From the NCBI GenBank assembly GCA_965204715.1, contig OZ242009.1:868001-932000 (forward strand): DNA of 64,000 bases, in the 5' to 3' direction. The number at the start of each line of letters is the position of its first letter. Positions within the stretch are counted from its first letter, which is position 1. The position numbers were made by a program, and so were the translations under genes. The notes beneath the pieces were generated by a model, which searched no databases, was not told the origin of the DNA, and saw nothing but the letters and a program-made list of their open reading frames with translations. This DNA comes from CATOSP01 sp965204715. Lineage in GTDB: Bacteria > Chloroflexota > Dehalococcoidia > Lucifugimonadales > UBA3495. Below are positions 45,411-54,044 of this stretch, one piece after another.

Positions 45411-47335
45411 CTAGCACGCTGGGTCGCACCAGATTTCCTCGTGCTTCAGGTGGGCATAGATACTGGGATGCACGTTGAAACCCTGGATATTATTGTAGAC
45501 CGGCCAGTGTCTCATCTCCCACATAATGCCGGGGTAAGCGTTGTCCTTGTTCAGAAGTATCTCCGCCGCCTGCAAGACCAGGGCTTTCCTCTTCTCCCGG
45601 TCCGGCTCCTGTTTTTGCGCATCAAATAGCGCCTGGACTCCATCAGCCGTGTAATACCGTTCGCCTTCCCCTGCTCTCGCACCGGCGGCATTCCATCGGG
45701 TCATGGTACCCGGTACGTACCGCCGGAAGGCCGCGTCGGGGTCGGCAAGATTGAAAGAAGTCCCCTGGGCCATGAACGTGTAGTCACCAGCATCGTAGGC
45801 TTCGAACCCCGCCGCGCTCTCCATCGTCCGCAAAGTAACGTCCCAGCTCAGGAACCGCCTGAGTTGGTCGGCCACTATTTGCGCGATGTCCGGGTAAGAG
45901 CAGCAATTCCTGGCCGACAGTGTGATCTTGAAACCTTCTGCCGGTACGCCCGCCTCTTCCAAAAGCCTCTTTGCCTCGGCCAGGTCGTCGGGGTGTTTTT
46001 CACCGTTCAATTCCCGGAAACCGGGGAAGGTGGCAGCATCTTCGTTCGTATAGCTGAACCACAAACCCGGCGGAAGGGGAGTACCCAGCAGGTTCATACC
46101 GCCGCTCAACGTTTCTATTATGGGCTGGCGGTGGATGGCCAGCATCATAGCCCGCCTGACCCGCACGTCATCGAAAGGTTTCTTTGTGGTGTTCATTCCG
46201 ATGCCTTGGATCCCAGCCGGGCCTCCCCAATACACGGTCAGCTTGTCGGCGTTGTCCTCTCCCAGTTTTAGGGCTTCGATAACGCTAAGATTGGTCACCA
46301 TGCCGTTGCTCATCAGCACCTGTCCCGTTTCGTAGGCCGCAAAGGTGCTGCCGGGGTCCAGGATTACGTACATCTCGATCCCGTCAATGCGAGGATAGCC
46401 TTCCTTCATGTAATCTTCGTTTTTGTGGAACGTCGCCCCCACGTCGGGATCGAACTCGACCATCCTGAAGGGTCCGGAGCCGTTGTAGTTCTGCCAGTCG
46501 GCAAGAGTCTGGATCTTTCCCTCATCCAGCACCGAATGGGCGGGAATCATGTTCAAGGTCTCAAGAGCAAGGGTCGACAAGAAGGCGGACGAAGGGAAAT
46601 TCAGCTTGACTTCTACCGTCTTGTCGTCTATGGCCCGGCAGCAATCCGGCCATGTGGTGTAAAGGTTAATCTTCTTGACTATCGCGGACCGGCCATGGTC
46701 AGCAAGAACGGCATTGCCGTCTTTGTCCAACACGCTTGCCTTGTCGATCATGCTGTTCAGGCTGAACATGACATCCCTGGAGGTAATGGGAGTTCCGTCC
46801 TGCCACCGGGCATTCTCCCGCAGGCTGAAGGTATAGGTTAACGCGTCGTCACCCAGTTCCCAGCTTTCGCACAGGTCACACCTGAGGTCGTCGGGGTCCG
46901 CCGTCTCGGAGTTAAACTCCACAAGGGTGTTAAACCCGGGCGAGATGATCTGGTCTGTTGGATATCCCCACTCGTGAATTGCCTTGATGGAAGGGGCGGC
47001 GTAGGCATTCATGGGAATTGTCCCCCCGTATTTGATCTGCGTATCGGGCTCGGGCTCGGGCGTCGCTGTGGGCTGGGTGGTGGGCACTGGTGGGGCTCCT
47101 GCTGCTGGAGCCGTGGTAGGAGTGGCGAAGGCCCGGATGGGGGTCGGCTCCGCGCGGCCTGCTGCGGGGGCGCGGTCGCAGCCGCCTGGCCCTGTGCCTG
47201 CGAGGGCGCCTGGGCAGCAGTCTCCGGCGCGGAAGTAGCCTGAGGTGCGCCACCACAGGCTACTATGAATGTCAGGAGGAGCAGCAGTGGGGTCAGTCCC
47301 AGGGCTTTCGGGTATAGGGCCAATCGCCATCTCAT
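45411..47335 (-). CDS. peptide-type ABC substrate-binding lipoprotein (SBP 4), frameshift in linker
   Basis: Family 5 solute-binding lipoprotein. The lipoprotein signal (MRWRLALYPKALGL...LLLLTFIVACGGAPQ) starts at ATG 47335 in one frame. The Pro/Thr/Ala linker and whole binding domain (FNTLVEFNSETADPDDLRCDLCESWELGDDA) are in another, so a one-base shift is needed near 47150-47175, in the Gln-Ala-Ala linker. Without it the protein would lack a signal and fail. The C-terminal 580 codons are intact, which suggests a recent or sequencing change. First gene of the third transporter set. Confidence 0.85.
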
Positions 47336-47681
47336 AGTGCCAACCTCCTAAACCTATCTTGGACCTGTGTGTCGGCAGAGTACGCTTGTTTTTATTGTGG
47401 ATTACGAATACCATCTGCTATACTGTATTATGATGTGTTATACGCAAGCATAGTAGATGACATTGCTATAATGGTTTACAAATATAAATGGGATTATTAT
47501 GTCTAGTCAAGCCTTAATTATGGAAGTAGGCAACGAATTCACTATTAGTTTATCTATAATCTAGTACCAGTACGCTACACAATGTTATGTGATGAAAGCA
47601 TCATGTAACACGTCGCAAACGCCGGATGTCGCATACGCCACGTCGATAGAGAAAGGGTTGGCGACCGAGACGCACCGGCAC
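47336..47681. other. AT-rich divergent intergenic region
   Basis: Between SBP 4 (minus) and the SelW-like gene (plus). About 47400-47580 is much more AT-rich than the genes and should hold the SBP 4 promoter. No gene is seen. Confidence 0.4.
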
Positions 47682-47709
47682 TTGACACGTAGTGACATTC
47701 CGCTAGAAT
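47682..47709 (+). promoter_or_regulatory. sigma-70-type promoter of the SelW-like gene
   Basis: TTGACA at 47682-47687 and TAGAAT at 47704-47709 with a 16-base spacer, 38 bases upstream of the ATG. Confidence 0.7.
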
Positions 47710-47727
47710 AGGGCACGTACCCTATTC
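47706..47727. promoter_or_regulatory. palindromic operator overlapping the -10 box
   Basis: GAATAGGG / CCCTATTC, 8-bp arms around CACGTA with an ACGT core. It overlaps the -10 element and probable start point, the classic position for a repressor. The regulator is unknown. Confidence 0.55.
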
Positions 47728-47746
47728 TTAGGCTCAGGGAGGAGCT

Positions 47747-48028
47747 ATGGAAGGCAAAGTCCAGATCGAGATTACCTACTGCGTACCTTGACAGCACCAC
47801 GCTACCGCCACGTGGATGGCGAATGAGTTCTTCCGCTTCTACGGCTCGGACGTCGCGATCACCATCTCCCCGCGCGGGCAGGGCATCATGGAAGTGTTCC
47901 TGGATGGCGAGCGCATCTTCGACAAGAAGGCCGAGGGCATTTACCCCGACCTGTCCAGGGTCCGCGAGATGAGGAAGGTCATCGACGCGAAGCTGGCGAA
48001 TCTGGTTGCGGTCCCGGCCGACAACTAG
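47747..48028 (+). CDS. SelW/Rdx family selenoprotein (CxxU), in-frame UGA read as selenocysteine
   Basis: 93 aa from ATG 47747, with GGGAGGAG just upstream. Codon 15 (47789-47791) is TGA; before it is MEGKVQIEITYC, so codons 12-15 give C-V-P-U, the redox motif of the Rdx/SelW/SelT/SelH thioredoxin-like family. After it comes WMANEFFRFYGSDVAITISP, then the family hallmark GIMEVFLDGERIFDKKAEGIYPDLSRVREMRKVID. The part after UGA alone would lack the active site. A SECIS-like hairpin lies at 47800-47821. Own promoter, operator and terminator. Likely a thiol/selenol redox protein. A Cys-to-stop mutation is the alternative. Confidence 0.85.
47800..47821 (+). promoter_or_regulatory. candidate bacterial SECIS hairpin in the SelW-like gene
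   Basis: CGCUACC pairs with GGAUGGCG (one bulged A, one G-U pair) around loop GCCACGU. The loop starts 15 nt after the UGA and begins with G, within the usual bacterial SECIS spacing and loop rule as I recall them. Hand fold; no energy computed. Confidence 0.55.
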
Positions 48029-48084
48029 AACTCATGCAAACGCCGGTCCGGATGCGGGCGGGCGCGAACAGTCGAAAAGTAGTG

Positions 48085-48111
48085 AGGCCCCTCCTTAATT
48101 CGGAGGGGCCT
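48085..48111 (+). terminator. rho-independent terminator of the SelW-like gene
   Basis: AGGCCCCTCC / GGAGGGGCCT, 10-bp arms, loop TTAATTC, then TTCTTGTT. It ends this single-gene transcript. Confidence 0.85.
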
Positions 48112-48159
48112 TTCTTGTTGGTCCACTGCTGGGGAAATTGAGTGTGCTGTCGTAGTCTG

Positions 48160-48834
48160 TCAGACGAAGGCGGCGTTGATGCGAGCCCAGACCTGTTCCG
48201 CCACCTGCTTCGTGGACATGCTTGCGTCGATGATCGTCCACCGGTTGGGGTTACTGCTTGCCTGGTCCAGGAACCCCCGGCGGACCCGGCGGTGGAATTC
48301 CAGGGCCTCCTCCTCGAACCTCGGCTGGGCTTCGGGGGCCTCTCCCTGGCCGAAACTGTTCCTCTCAGAAGCCAGGGCCAAGGACAACTGGCGGCTCCCG
48401 ACACGCCGCAGCCCTTCGGCGGGGTCCATGTCCAGCAAAAAGGTGATGTCCGGCGTGCGGCCCCTGACGGCAAACCGATTCAGCCGGTCTACCACTTCCA
48501 GGTTCAGACCACGGCCATAACCCTGATAGGCGACGGTGGAAGCCTCGAAGCGGTCAGCTATCACATGGCAACCGCTGAGCAGATCCGGCTCTATGGTCCG
48601 GGTGACGAGCTCCACCCTGGCGGCCTCGAATAGCAGCAATTCGGCCTCGGCGGTCAGGGGATCGTTGCTTTTCAGGTAGGAACGAAGGTACTCGCCAAGG
48701 GGTGTGCTGCCCGGCTCGTGGACCAGAATTGCGCATTGTCCCGCTTCCCGCAGCCTCCGGCACAGCAGGCGCGACTGGGTGGTCTTGCCAGCGCCCTCGC
48801 CCCCCTCGAACGAAATGAACAGCGGCGCTCCCAT
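48160..48834 (-). CDS. tmk: thymidylate kinase
   Basis: Phosphorylates dTMP to dTDP using ATP. The P-loop FISFEGGEGAGKTTQSRLL spans about residues 5-23. The dTMP-binding DR motif is HVIADRFEASTVAYQGYGRGL, followed by ITFLLDMDPAEGLRR and a C-terminal lid region with Arg residues (ASERNSFGQG). The LID is of the Gly-rich/Gln type rather than the E. coli Arg type. I chose ATG 48834 with GGAG seven bases upstream. About 224 aa. It lies next to the R3H ATPase gene. Confidence 0.93.
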   Translation of the reverse strand: MGAPLFISFEGGEGAGKTTQSRLLCRRLREAGQCAILVHEPGSTPLGEYLRSYLKSNDPLTAEAELLLFEAARVELVTRTIEPDLLSGCHVIADRFEASTVAYQGYGRGLNLEVVDRLNRFAVRGRTPDITFLLDMDPAEGLRRVGSRQLSLALASERNSFGQGEAPEAQPRFEEEALEFHRRVRRGFLDQASSNPNRWTIIDASMSTKQVAEQVWARINAAFV

Positions 48835-48951
48835 CCTCACACTCCACCCACGATTATTAACATAAGTTTACCAGCGGGACGGTCCCCCATGACTCAGGGG
48901 CCTGATGCGGGGTTTGCTCCGTTTGCCCGCAATGTATCAAAGGTCAGCCGC

Positions 48952-50661
48952 TCAGGGGCGGTAGAACATGACGGAGCGGCTGGGTTCCCTGCCCCGGCTG
49001 GTGGAAGCGACGTTGTAGCGGTTGCCGAGAAGGTGCTGCAACCGCCGGACATATGACCGCTGGGGCGATAATTGGATGGACGGTTCGCCGCCCAATACCC
49101 GTTGGGCCGCTTCTTCGGCTTCCTGCATGGCCTGTTCCAGCACTGCCTTGTAGTCTTCATCGGAGGGGCCAAGCCGACTCTCAGGACCGTCGGGGCTGCG
49201 GCCATGCTCCCTGGCCAGGGTACGCAGGAATTCCTGTATCTGGGGCATGGTATTCTTGCGCAAGACGTACACTGGGGTGCCGCTGGCCTCTGCGATGCGA
49301 ACCAACTGGGAACCCCGCCGGTAGTGGGTCTTGGTGGTGAGCACCGCGTCGGCACGGCGCAGTTCGTTGACCATCTCCACGGACACGCCAATTTCCGACC
49401 GGGCCGCTTCCAGCTTGTCGCGGCCAATCCCGAACAGGAACACGCGGATGTCGATATCCTCGGGCCGGGGCGCATCAGACTGGTGATTATCGGCGGGATA
49501 GGGCTGGATACGCGGCCCGTTCTGTTTCGGCGGAGTGTATTGGGCGTTCCAGGGAGCAGGAGCAGCCTCGCTGGGCCTGGCCTCGGCCCGGCTCCGGTCC
49601 ACCTGTCCCGACTCGTCCAGCCAGCGCAACTCAGGCGCGACGGGAAACCCGCGGAGCCACTGGTCCACCACGTTTGCCACGCCGTCGTGTACTGCGACCC
49701 GCTCCCAGCTTTGAATCTCTACCACGACGTCGAAGGTCGGGGGAGCCTTCCGCTCCAACACGGTCTTCTGGGTGCCCCTGTAGCGAGCTTCCTGGTCGCC
49801 CAAGGTCACGGCCTGGACACCGCCGACAAGGTCGGAGAGGGTCGGGTTCAATACCAGGTTGTCCAGGGAGTTGCCGTGGGCGGTGGCGACAAGCTGGACA
49901 CCCCGCTCGGCGATGGTGCGTGCGGCGGCGGCCTCCCGCTCGGTCCCCATCTCATCGATGATGATCACCTCGGGCATGTGGTTCTCCACGGCCTCGATCA
50001 TCACGCTGTGCTGGGCCTCCGGTGTGCCCACCTGCATCCTGCGGGAGCGGCCGATGGCAGGATGGGCGACGTCTCCGTCTCCGGCGATTTCATTGGAGGT
50101 ATCGACGATGATGACCCTTTTTCGTGCGTCTTTTTGGGGACGGATTCCGTCCTCCACTCCCCGGCCGGCGACCTCGTCCGGGGCCGCGTTACCGGTGGAG
50201 AGCACCCGGGCCATCTCGCGGAGCATGGTGGTCTTGCCGACGCCGGGACGCCCCAGGAACAGGATGTTCTTGCCGGACAGGGCGATGTCTTCAATTATCT
50301 TGATGGTCCCGAATACGGCGCGGCCCACCCTGCAGGTGATGCCCACGACCTGTCCCTTCCGGTTGCGGATGGCAGAGATGCGATGCAAAGTCCGCTCTAT
50401 GCCGGCGCGGTTGTCGCCGCCAAACTCGCCCAACCATTGGATGACGCTGTCCAGGTCGTCCCGGGTGACTTCCTGGTCCGACAGGGGAACGTCGCCGTCT
50501 GGAAAGCGAGCCTCGGGCAGCCGCCCCAGGTCCAGCACAACCTCCAGGAGTTCCTCCACGTCATCCCGGCTATACAGCGTACCTGCGACCCTGGGAGGCA
50601 GCACGTCGAGCAACTGGGCAAGTTCTTCCCGGACTGACTGCGAGACCGTTGCCAATGTCAT
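48952..50661 (-). CDS. R3H domain-containing AAA ATPase (SpoIIIAA/ycf45-like)
   Basis: 569-aa secretion-ATPase-like P-loop protein of the R3H/ycf45 family. Walker A is GRPGVGKTT (residues 137-145), Walker B is EVIIIDEMGTE (about 231-241), and the signature TAHGNSLDNLVLNPTLSDLVGG follows. The C-terminal half has a low-complexity linker and ends with an R3H nucleic-acid-binding motif (YVRRLQHLLGNRYN, RxxxH). The ATG at 50661 sits one base from GGAGGG, so the next in-frame TTG (50655) may be used. Biochemical role is not clear in bacteria; it is conserved across Chloroflexota, cyanobacteria and Firmicutes. Confidence 0.9.
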   Translation of the reverse strand: MTLATVSQSVREELAQLLDVLPPRVAGTLYSRDDVEELLEVVLDLGRLPEARFPDGDVPLSDQEVTRDDLDSVIQWLGEFGGDNRAGIERTLHRISAIRNRKGQVVGITCRVGRAVFGTIKIIEDIALSGKNILFLGRPGVGKTTMLREMARVLSTGNAAPDEVAGRGVEDGIRPQKDARKRVIIVDTSNEIAGDGDVAHPAIGRSRRMQVGTPEAQHSVMIEAVENHMPEVIIIDEMGTEREAAAARTIAERGVQLVATAHGNSLDNLVLNPTLSDLVGGVQAVTLGDQEARYRGTQKTVLERKAPPTFDVVVEIQSWERVAVHDGVANVVDQWLRGFPVAPELRWLDESGQVDRSRAEARPSEAAPAPWNAQYTPPKQNGPRIQPYPADNHQSDAPRPEDIDIRVFLFGIGRDKLEAARSEIGVSVEMVNELRRADAVLTTKTHYRRGSQLVRIAEASGTPVYVLRKNTMPQIQEFLRTLAREHGRSPDGPESRLGPSDEDYKAVLEQAMQEAEEAAQRVLGGEPSIQLSPQRSYVRRLQHLLGNRYNVASTSRGREPSRSVMFYRP

Positions 50662-50685
50662 CCCTCCGTCAAGGATGTATCAGTA

Positions 50686-50985
50686 TCAGCCCTGGCCGGC
50701 CCTGACGCCGGTAAAAGCCGCCCTGGCCCGCTCTTCGGCGTCCACCTTAATGGCTTCCCACCGCTCGCACAACGCCTGCGCTTCCTCAAGGGAGTCGAAG
50801 AGGGGCAGGCTGTCTGAATCGTACTCCGGCCATCCCTGGGCTATCCATCGAAGCACGGCCGTATCCGGATTCAGAAACGCCGCACCATACCAGACTTCGT
50901 AGGTCTCGCCAGAGTCTCCGATGCCCGTGAACAGTTGTTCGGCCATGCCCGGTTCAGGTTCCATTTCTTCCCATTCAATGGACAT
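50686..50985 (-). CDS. hypothetical 99-aa acidic protein
   Basis: Start ATG 50985 with GAGGAG upstream; the longer frame above it is not protein-like. The product is acidic (EWEEMEPEPGMAEQLF, FNPDTAV-like FLNPDTAVLRWIAQGWPEYDS) with a C-terminal helix (LEEAQALCERWEAIKVDAEERA). No family recognised. It may be a small accessory gene of the R3H ATPase, which follows 24 bases downstream. Confidence 0.6.
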   Translation of the reverse strand: MSIEWEEMEPEPGMAEQLFTGIGDSGETYEVWYGAAFLNPDTAVLRWIAQGWPEYDSDSLPLFDSLEEAQALCERWEAIKVDAEERARAAFTGVRAGQG

Positions 50986-51020
50986 AGGCGCATCTCCTCT
51001 GTGAATTGGCTGAGACAGTC

Positions 51021-51329
51021 CTACGCTTCCACCCGAGGGACGGGGCCCGCCCGCAGGAAACCGGGATACTCTGGATGAGATACGATTCGTCCCGTTTCGA
51101 GTCCGTTGCGGGAATGGAGAGCGAGCATCCCGGTTACCCAGTACTGCTCCCGGAGCGCCAACTCGCGGCGGGTCCGGTCCGCGGGTTCCCGTTCGTCGCG
51201 CCAGATGGCCTGCCTTCTCAGGCCCCCTCCGGATAGGAGGAAGCCCCCGGGGCAGACCGGGTTGGGCGCATTCGGAACATTCAACGACAAGCAACTCACG
51301 GCGTCGGTGATGCGCATGTTCTGCATCAT
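51021..51329 (-). CDS. hypothetical protein, uncertain
   Basis: Frame with composition unlike its shadows: GFLLSGGG, RRELALREQYWVTGMLALHSRNGLETGRIVSHPEYPGFLRAGPVPRVEA. I take ATG 51329, but the start is weakly supported and the frame overlaps no other gene. Could be a chance frame in GC-rich DNA. Confidence 0.35.
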   Translation of the reverse strand: MMQNMRITDAVSCLSLNVPNAPNPVCPGGFLLSGGGLRRQAIWRDEREPADRTRRELALREQYWVTGMLALHSRNGLETGRIVSHPEYPGFLRAGPVPRVEA

Positions 51330-51375
51330 TCCGCCGCTGAAGGAGCTACCCAGTTCCCGCTGAAACGCGGATCCT

Positions 51376-51996
51376 TCACGACCGCTCCGGCCCTCCACCG
51401 TGCATGGAATCCGCCTCCCTAGCGGTTGGGGATGCAATGCTGAGGAAATGTTCGTGGAACCTCGTATCGTTGGTCAATTCCGGGTGGAAGGATGTTGCCA
51501 GCAACGCCCCCTGGCGGACGGCCACCGGCTCTCCGCCGGGGATGGTCGCCAGTACGTCTATGTCCTCGCCTACCCGGATGATCTTGGGCGCACGGATGAA
51601 GATGCCGTGAAAGGGTTCCGGGCCAATTCCAGCAATCTCCAGGTCCTGCTCGAAGCTGTCAACCTGGCGTCCGTAGGCGTTGCGGTGGACGCCGATGTCC
51701 ATGAGACCCAGCGGGACCGGGTCATCTTCGGTAATCTCCCGGGCCAGCATGATCATGCCCGCGCATGTGCCCCAGACGGCCTTGCCCTCCTTGACCATGC
51801 CGGCAATGGGATCGCGGAGGTGGTAGATGTTCATGAGGCGGCTCAGCGTGGTGCTCTCGCCGCCCGGAATTATCAGCCCGTCCAGGGACTCCAACTGCTC
51901 CGGCAACCGGACTTCGCGGGCATCCACGCTTGCCTTGCGGAGGATTGCGATATGCTCCGCGAAATCGCCCTGTATCGCCAATACGCCGATATTCAA
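51376..51996 (-). CDS. pdxT: pyridoxal 5'-phosphate synthase glutaminase subunit
   Basis: Class I glutaminase that feeds ammonia to PdxS for PLP synthesis from ribose 5-phosphate and glyceraldehyde 3-phosphate. The start IGVLAIQGDFAEHI is typical, GGESTT is the oxyanion-strand motif, GTCAGMIML holds the catalytic Cys, and FHPELTNDTRFHEHFL supplies His and Glu. Start is TTG 51996. Length of 206 aa is normal. The partner pdxS lies upstream on the same strand, with an aspartyl-protease-like gene between them. Confidence 0.95.
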   Translation of the reverse strand: MNIGVLAIQGDFAEHIAILRKASVDAREVRLPEQLESLDGLIIPGGESTTLSRLMNIYHLRDPIAGMVKEGKAVWGTCAGMIMLAREITEDDPVPLGLMDIGVHRNAYGRQVDSFEQDLEIAGIGPEPFHGIFIRAPKIIRVGEDIDVLATIPGGEPVAVRQGALLATSFHPELTNDTRFHEHFLSIASPTAREADSMHGGGPERS

Positions 51997-52050
51997 CGCT
52001 TCCTGCCGGTTAACCCTCTTTATGATGGGCGATGGTTGATACCTGCCCGT

Positions 52051-52410
52051 CTAAATTGCCCTGGCCCGAAATTCTCTTCTGATCAACATCTCTTCAACCG
52101 GGTCTACTTTCAAATTAAAGATTTGCAGGCTCGTTGCGCCAAAGAGGTATTGATCTTCAGGGCCAAAGATAACCGGGCAGTGAAACTCGCGACCTTCGAA
52201 CCCAAAGCGGGCCATTCCGTACCCGTATTCCAACTCCCGGCCATCGGCAACGGCATATAGGAAAATCTCCGACGGTCTTAAGCCAAGTCGCCTAAGTAGA
52301 GAATCCGGCATCACGGAGTGGGCCGCTCCGGTATCGACCATCGCCGTCACCGGGGTCAGTTCACCCTCCCCCAACCGGCCTATGCCTACTGTAACCTCGA
52401 AAGCTCCCAT
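52051..52410 (-). CDS. retropepsin-like aspartyl protease fold protein
   Basis: 119 aa, clan AA aspartic protease-like. The active-site motif VTAMVDTGAAHSVMPDSLLRRLGL is complete (DTGA), then AVADGRELEYGYGMARFGFEGREFHCPVIFG and LFGATSLQIFNLKVDPVEEMLIRRE. It probably works as a homodimer. Placed between pdxS and pdxT on the same strand, it breaks the usual pdxST pair; whether they share a transcript is unknown. A variant relative with DTSA is at 33510. Confidence 0.85.
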   Translation of the reverse strand: MGAFEVTVGIGRLGEGELTPVTAMVDTGAAHSVMPDSLLRRLGLRPSEIFLYAVADGRELEYGYGMARFGFEGREFHCPVIFGPEDQYLFGATSLQIFNLKVDPVEEMLIRREFRARAI

Positions 52411-52462
52411 TACTACACCCTCACCCTGACCTTCTCCCTCCGGGGAGGGAACTTGAGCAGAG

Positions 52463-53353
52463 CTACCGGCTCCGGGGCGCGAGGAGTTCAGCCTCGGGGA
52501 TGGTGCGCGCGCTGATTCCGACCATTGCCTCGCCCAGATCCTTGGAGACTTCGGCGAGAATCTTGGGGTCGTTGTAGTGGGTCACGGCCTGCACGATGGA
52601 GTAGGCACGGCGCGCGGGGTCGCCGGACTTGAAGATGCCAGAGCCGACGAACACGCCGTCTGCGCCAAGCTGCATCATCAGGGAGGCATCGGCGGGAGTG
52701 GCCACGCCACCGGCGGCAAAGTTGACCACGGGCAGGCGCTCCTGTTCGCGAGTCTGCATCAGCAGGTCCAGGCTCACGCCCAGGTTGCGGGCCTCTACGA
52801 CCAGTTCATCGTCGGGCATAGTCTGGAGCTTGCGGATGCTGTCCTGGACGGAGCGCATGTGGCGGACGGCCTCCACTACGTCGCCGGTGCCTGCCTCTCC
52901 CTTGGTGCGGATCATAGCCGCACCCTCGGAAATGCGGCGCAGGGCCTCGCCAAGGTCGCGGCAGCCGCAGACGAAGGGAACGGTGAAGTCATGCTTCCAA
53001 ACGTGGTGGGTCTCGTCTGCGGGGGTAAGCACTTCCGACTCATCGACGTAATCGACGCCCAATGCCTCCAGTACCTGGGCCTCGACGAAGTGCCCGATAC
53101 GGCACTTGGCCATCACTGGGATGCTGACGGTATCCATAATGGCGCAGATGACGCTGGGGTCGGTCATCCGGGCGACGCCGCCGTCGGCCCGTATGTCGGC
53201 GGGCACCCGCTCCAGGGCCATGACCGCGACTGCGCCGTTCTCCTCGGCAATCTTGGCTTGCTCCGGGTTCACCACATCCATAATGACGCCGCCCTTGAGC
53301 ATCTGGGCGTGCCCGGACTTGACTGCAAAAGTACCCGTCAATACGTCGACCAT
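52463..53353 (-). CDS. pdxS: pyridoxal 5'-phosphate synthase lyase subunit
   Basis: (beta/alpha)8 PLP synthase subunit. Starts with KSGHAQMLKGGVIMDVVN and contains the Schiff-base Lys regions VMAKCRIGHFVEAQVLEALGVDYVDESEVLTPAD and FAAGGVATPADASLMMQLGADGVFVGSGIFKS. About 296 aa. I chose ATG 53353 with GGAGG eight bases upstream; a GTG two codons earlier also exists. It forms the dodecamer with PdxT. Confidence 0.96.
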   Translation of the reverse strand: MVDVLTGTFAVKSGHAQMLKGGVIMDVVNPEQAKIAEENGAVAVMALERVPADIRADGGVARMTDPSVICAIMDTVSIPVMAKCRIGHFVEAQVLEALGVDYVDESEVLTPADETHHVWKHDFTVPFVCGCRDLGEALRRISEGAAMIRTKGEAGTGDVVEAVRHMRSVQDSIRKLQTMPDDELVVEARNLGVSLDLLMQTREQERLPVVNFAAGGVATPADASLMMQLGADGVFVGSGIFKSGDPARRAYSIVQAVTHYNDPKILAEVSKDLGEAMVGISARTIPEAELLAPRSR

Positions 53354-53580
53354 GTTCACTTCCTCCGCTAGGACATCTTGGAACTACCCGGTCAGGCCAA
53401 GTAGCTTCGGCTCTGCGTGATGGGCTGCTTTTTGGGTTCCCAGCCCCAGCGGCGCGGAGCCGGGGATTGGCTTGTATTATACGCCGCACCAGCGCAGGTT
53501 ATCAATGTAAATACGAATGGCAGCGCAGGAGTCCCATGAGGGGGCCGGAACATCACTGTGATACAATTTTTGGAGTTGTC

Positions 53581-53949
53581 ATGGGCATCGGAACATGGGG
53601 CCGTGGTGATCCGGCTTTTCCTTCCCGCCGCTTCCTGCGGTTGCTTTCCATATCGGCCTTATTGTTGACTGGGGCTGTGGCCGCGGGCTGCTGGGAGTTG
53701 GACGACTATTCCACCGTCAAGACCGACTGGAAGAGCGGGCGGGTGGTGGACGTGGTGGAACGCAACCGGGACGAGGTGGAGTGGTTAAGCATCCGCACTG
53801 TGGAGGGGGAGGTCTGGCGGTTCACCAGCGAGGGTCCGCTGCCATTTCTGCCGGCCCATTTCCGGCAGCACCAGGTCCTGGGTCAGACGGTGAAGATTTT
53901 CTACATCACCAGGGGCGAGTTGCTAGTGGCCATTCACGCGACGGATTAA
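53581..53949 (+). CDS. small lipoprotein
   Basis: I chose ATG 53581 with GGAG six bases upstream, giving 122 aa. An Arg-rich start, hydrophobic SISALLLTGAVAAG and lipobox Cys (GCWELDD) mark it as a lipoprotein. The mature part is a small beta-rich domain (VVDVVERNRDEVEWLSIRTVEGEVWRFTSEG), perhaps an OB or SH3-like barrel. No family recognised. It converges on the 54045 thioredoxin-like gene. Confidence 0.65.
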   Translation: MGIGTWGRGDPAFPSRRFLRLLSISALLLTGAVAAGCWELDDYSTVKTDWKSGRVVDVVERNRDEVEWLSIRTVEGEVWRFTSEGPLPFLPAHFRQHQVLGQTVKIFYITRGELLVAIHATD

Positions 53950-54044
53950 CGGACAAGGGGCACTCGACCCAGGGATGAAGATTCCCCTTGGCTGCAACTT
54001 GCGGCGGCTGCCGGGGACGCTCAACGCTGGACCAATATTGGCAT

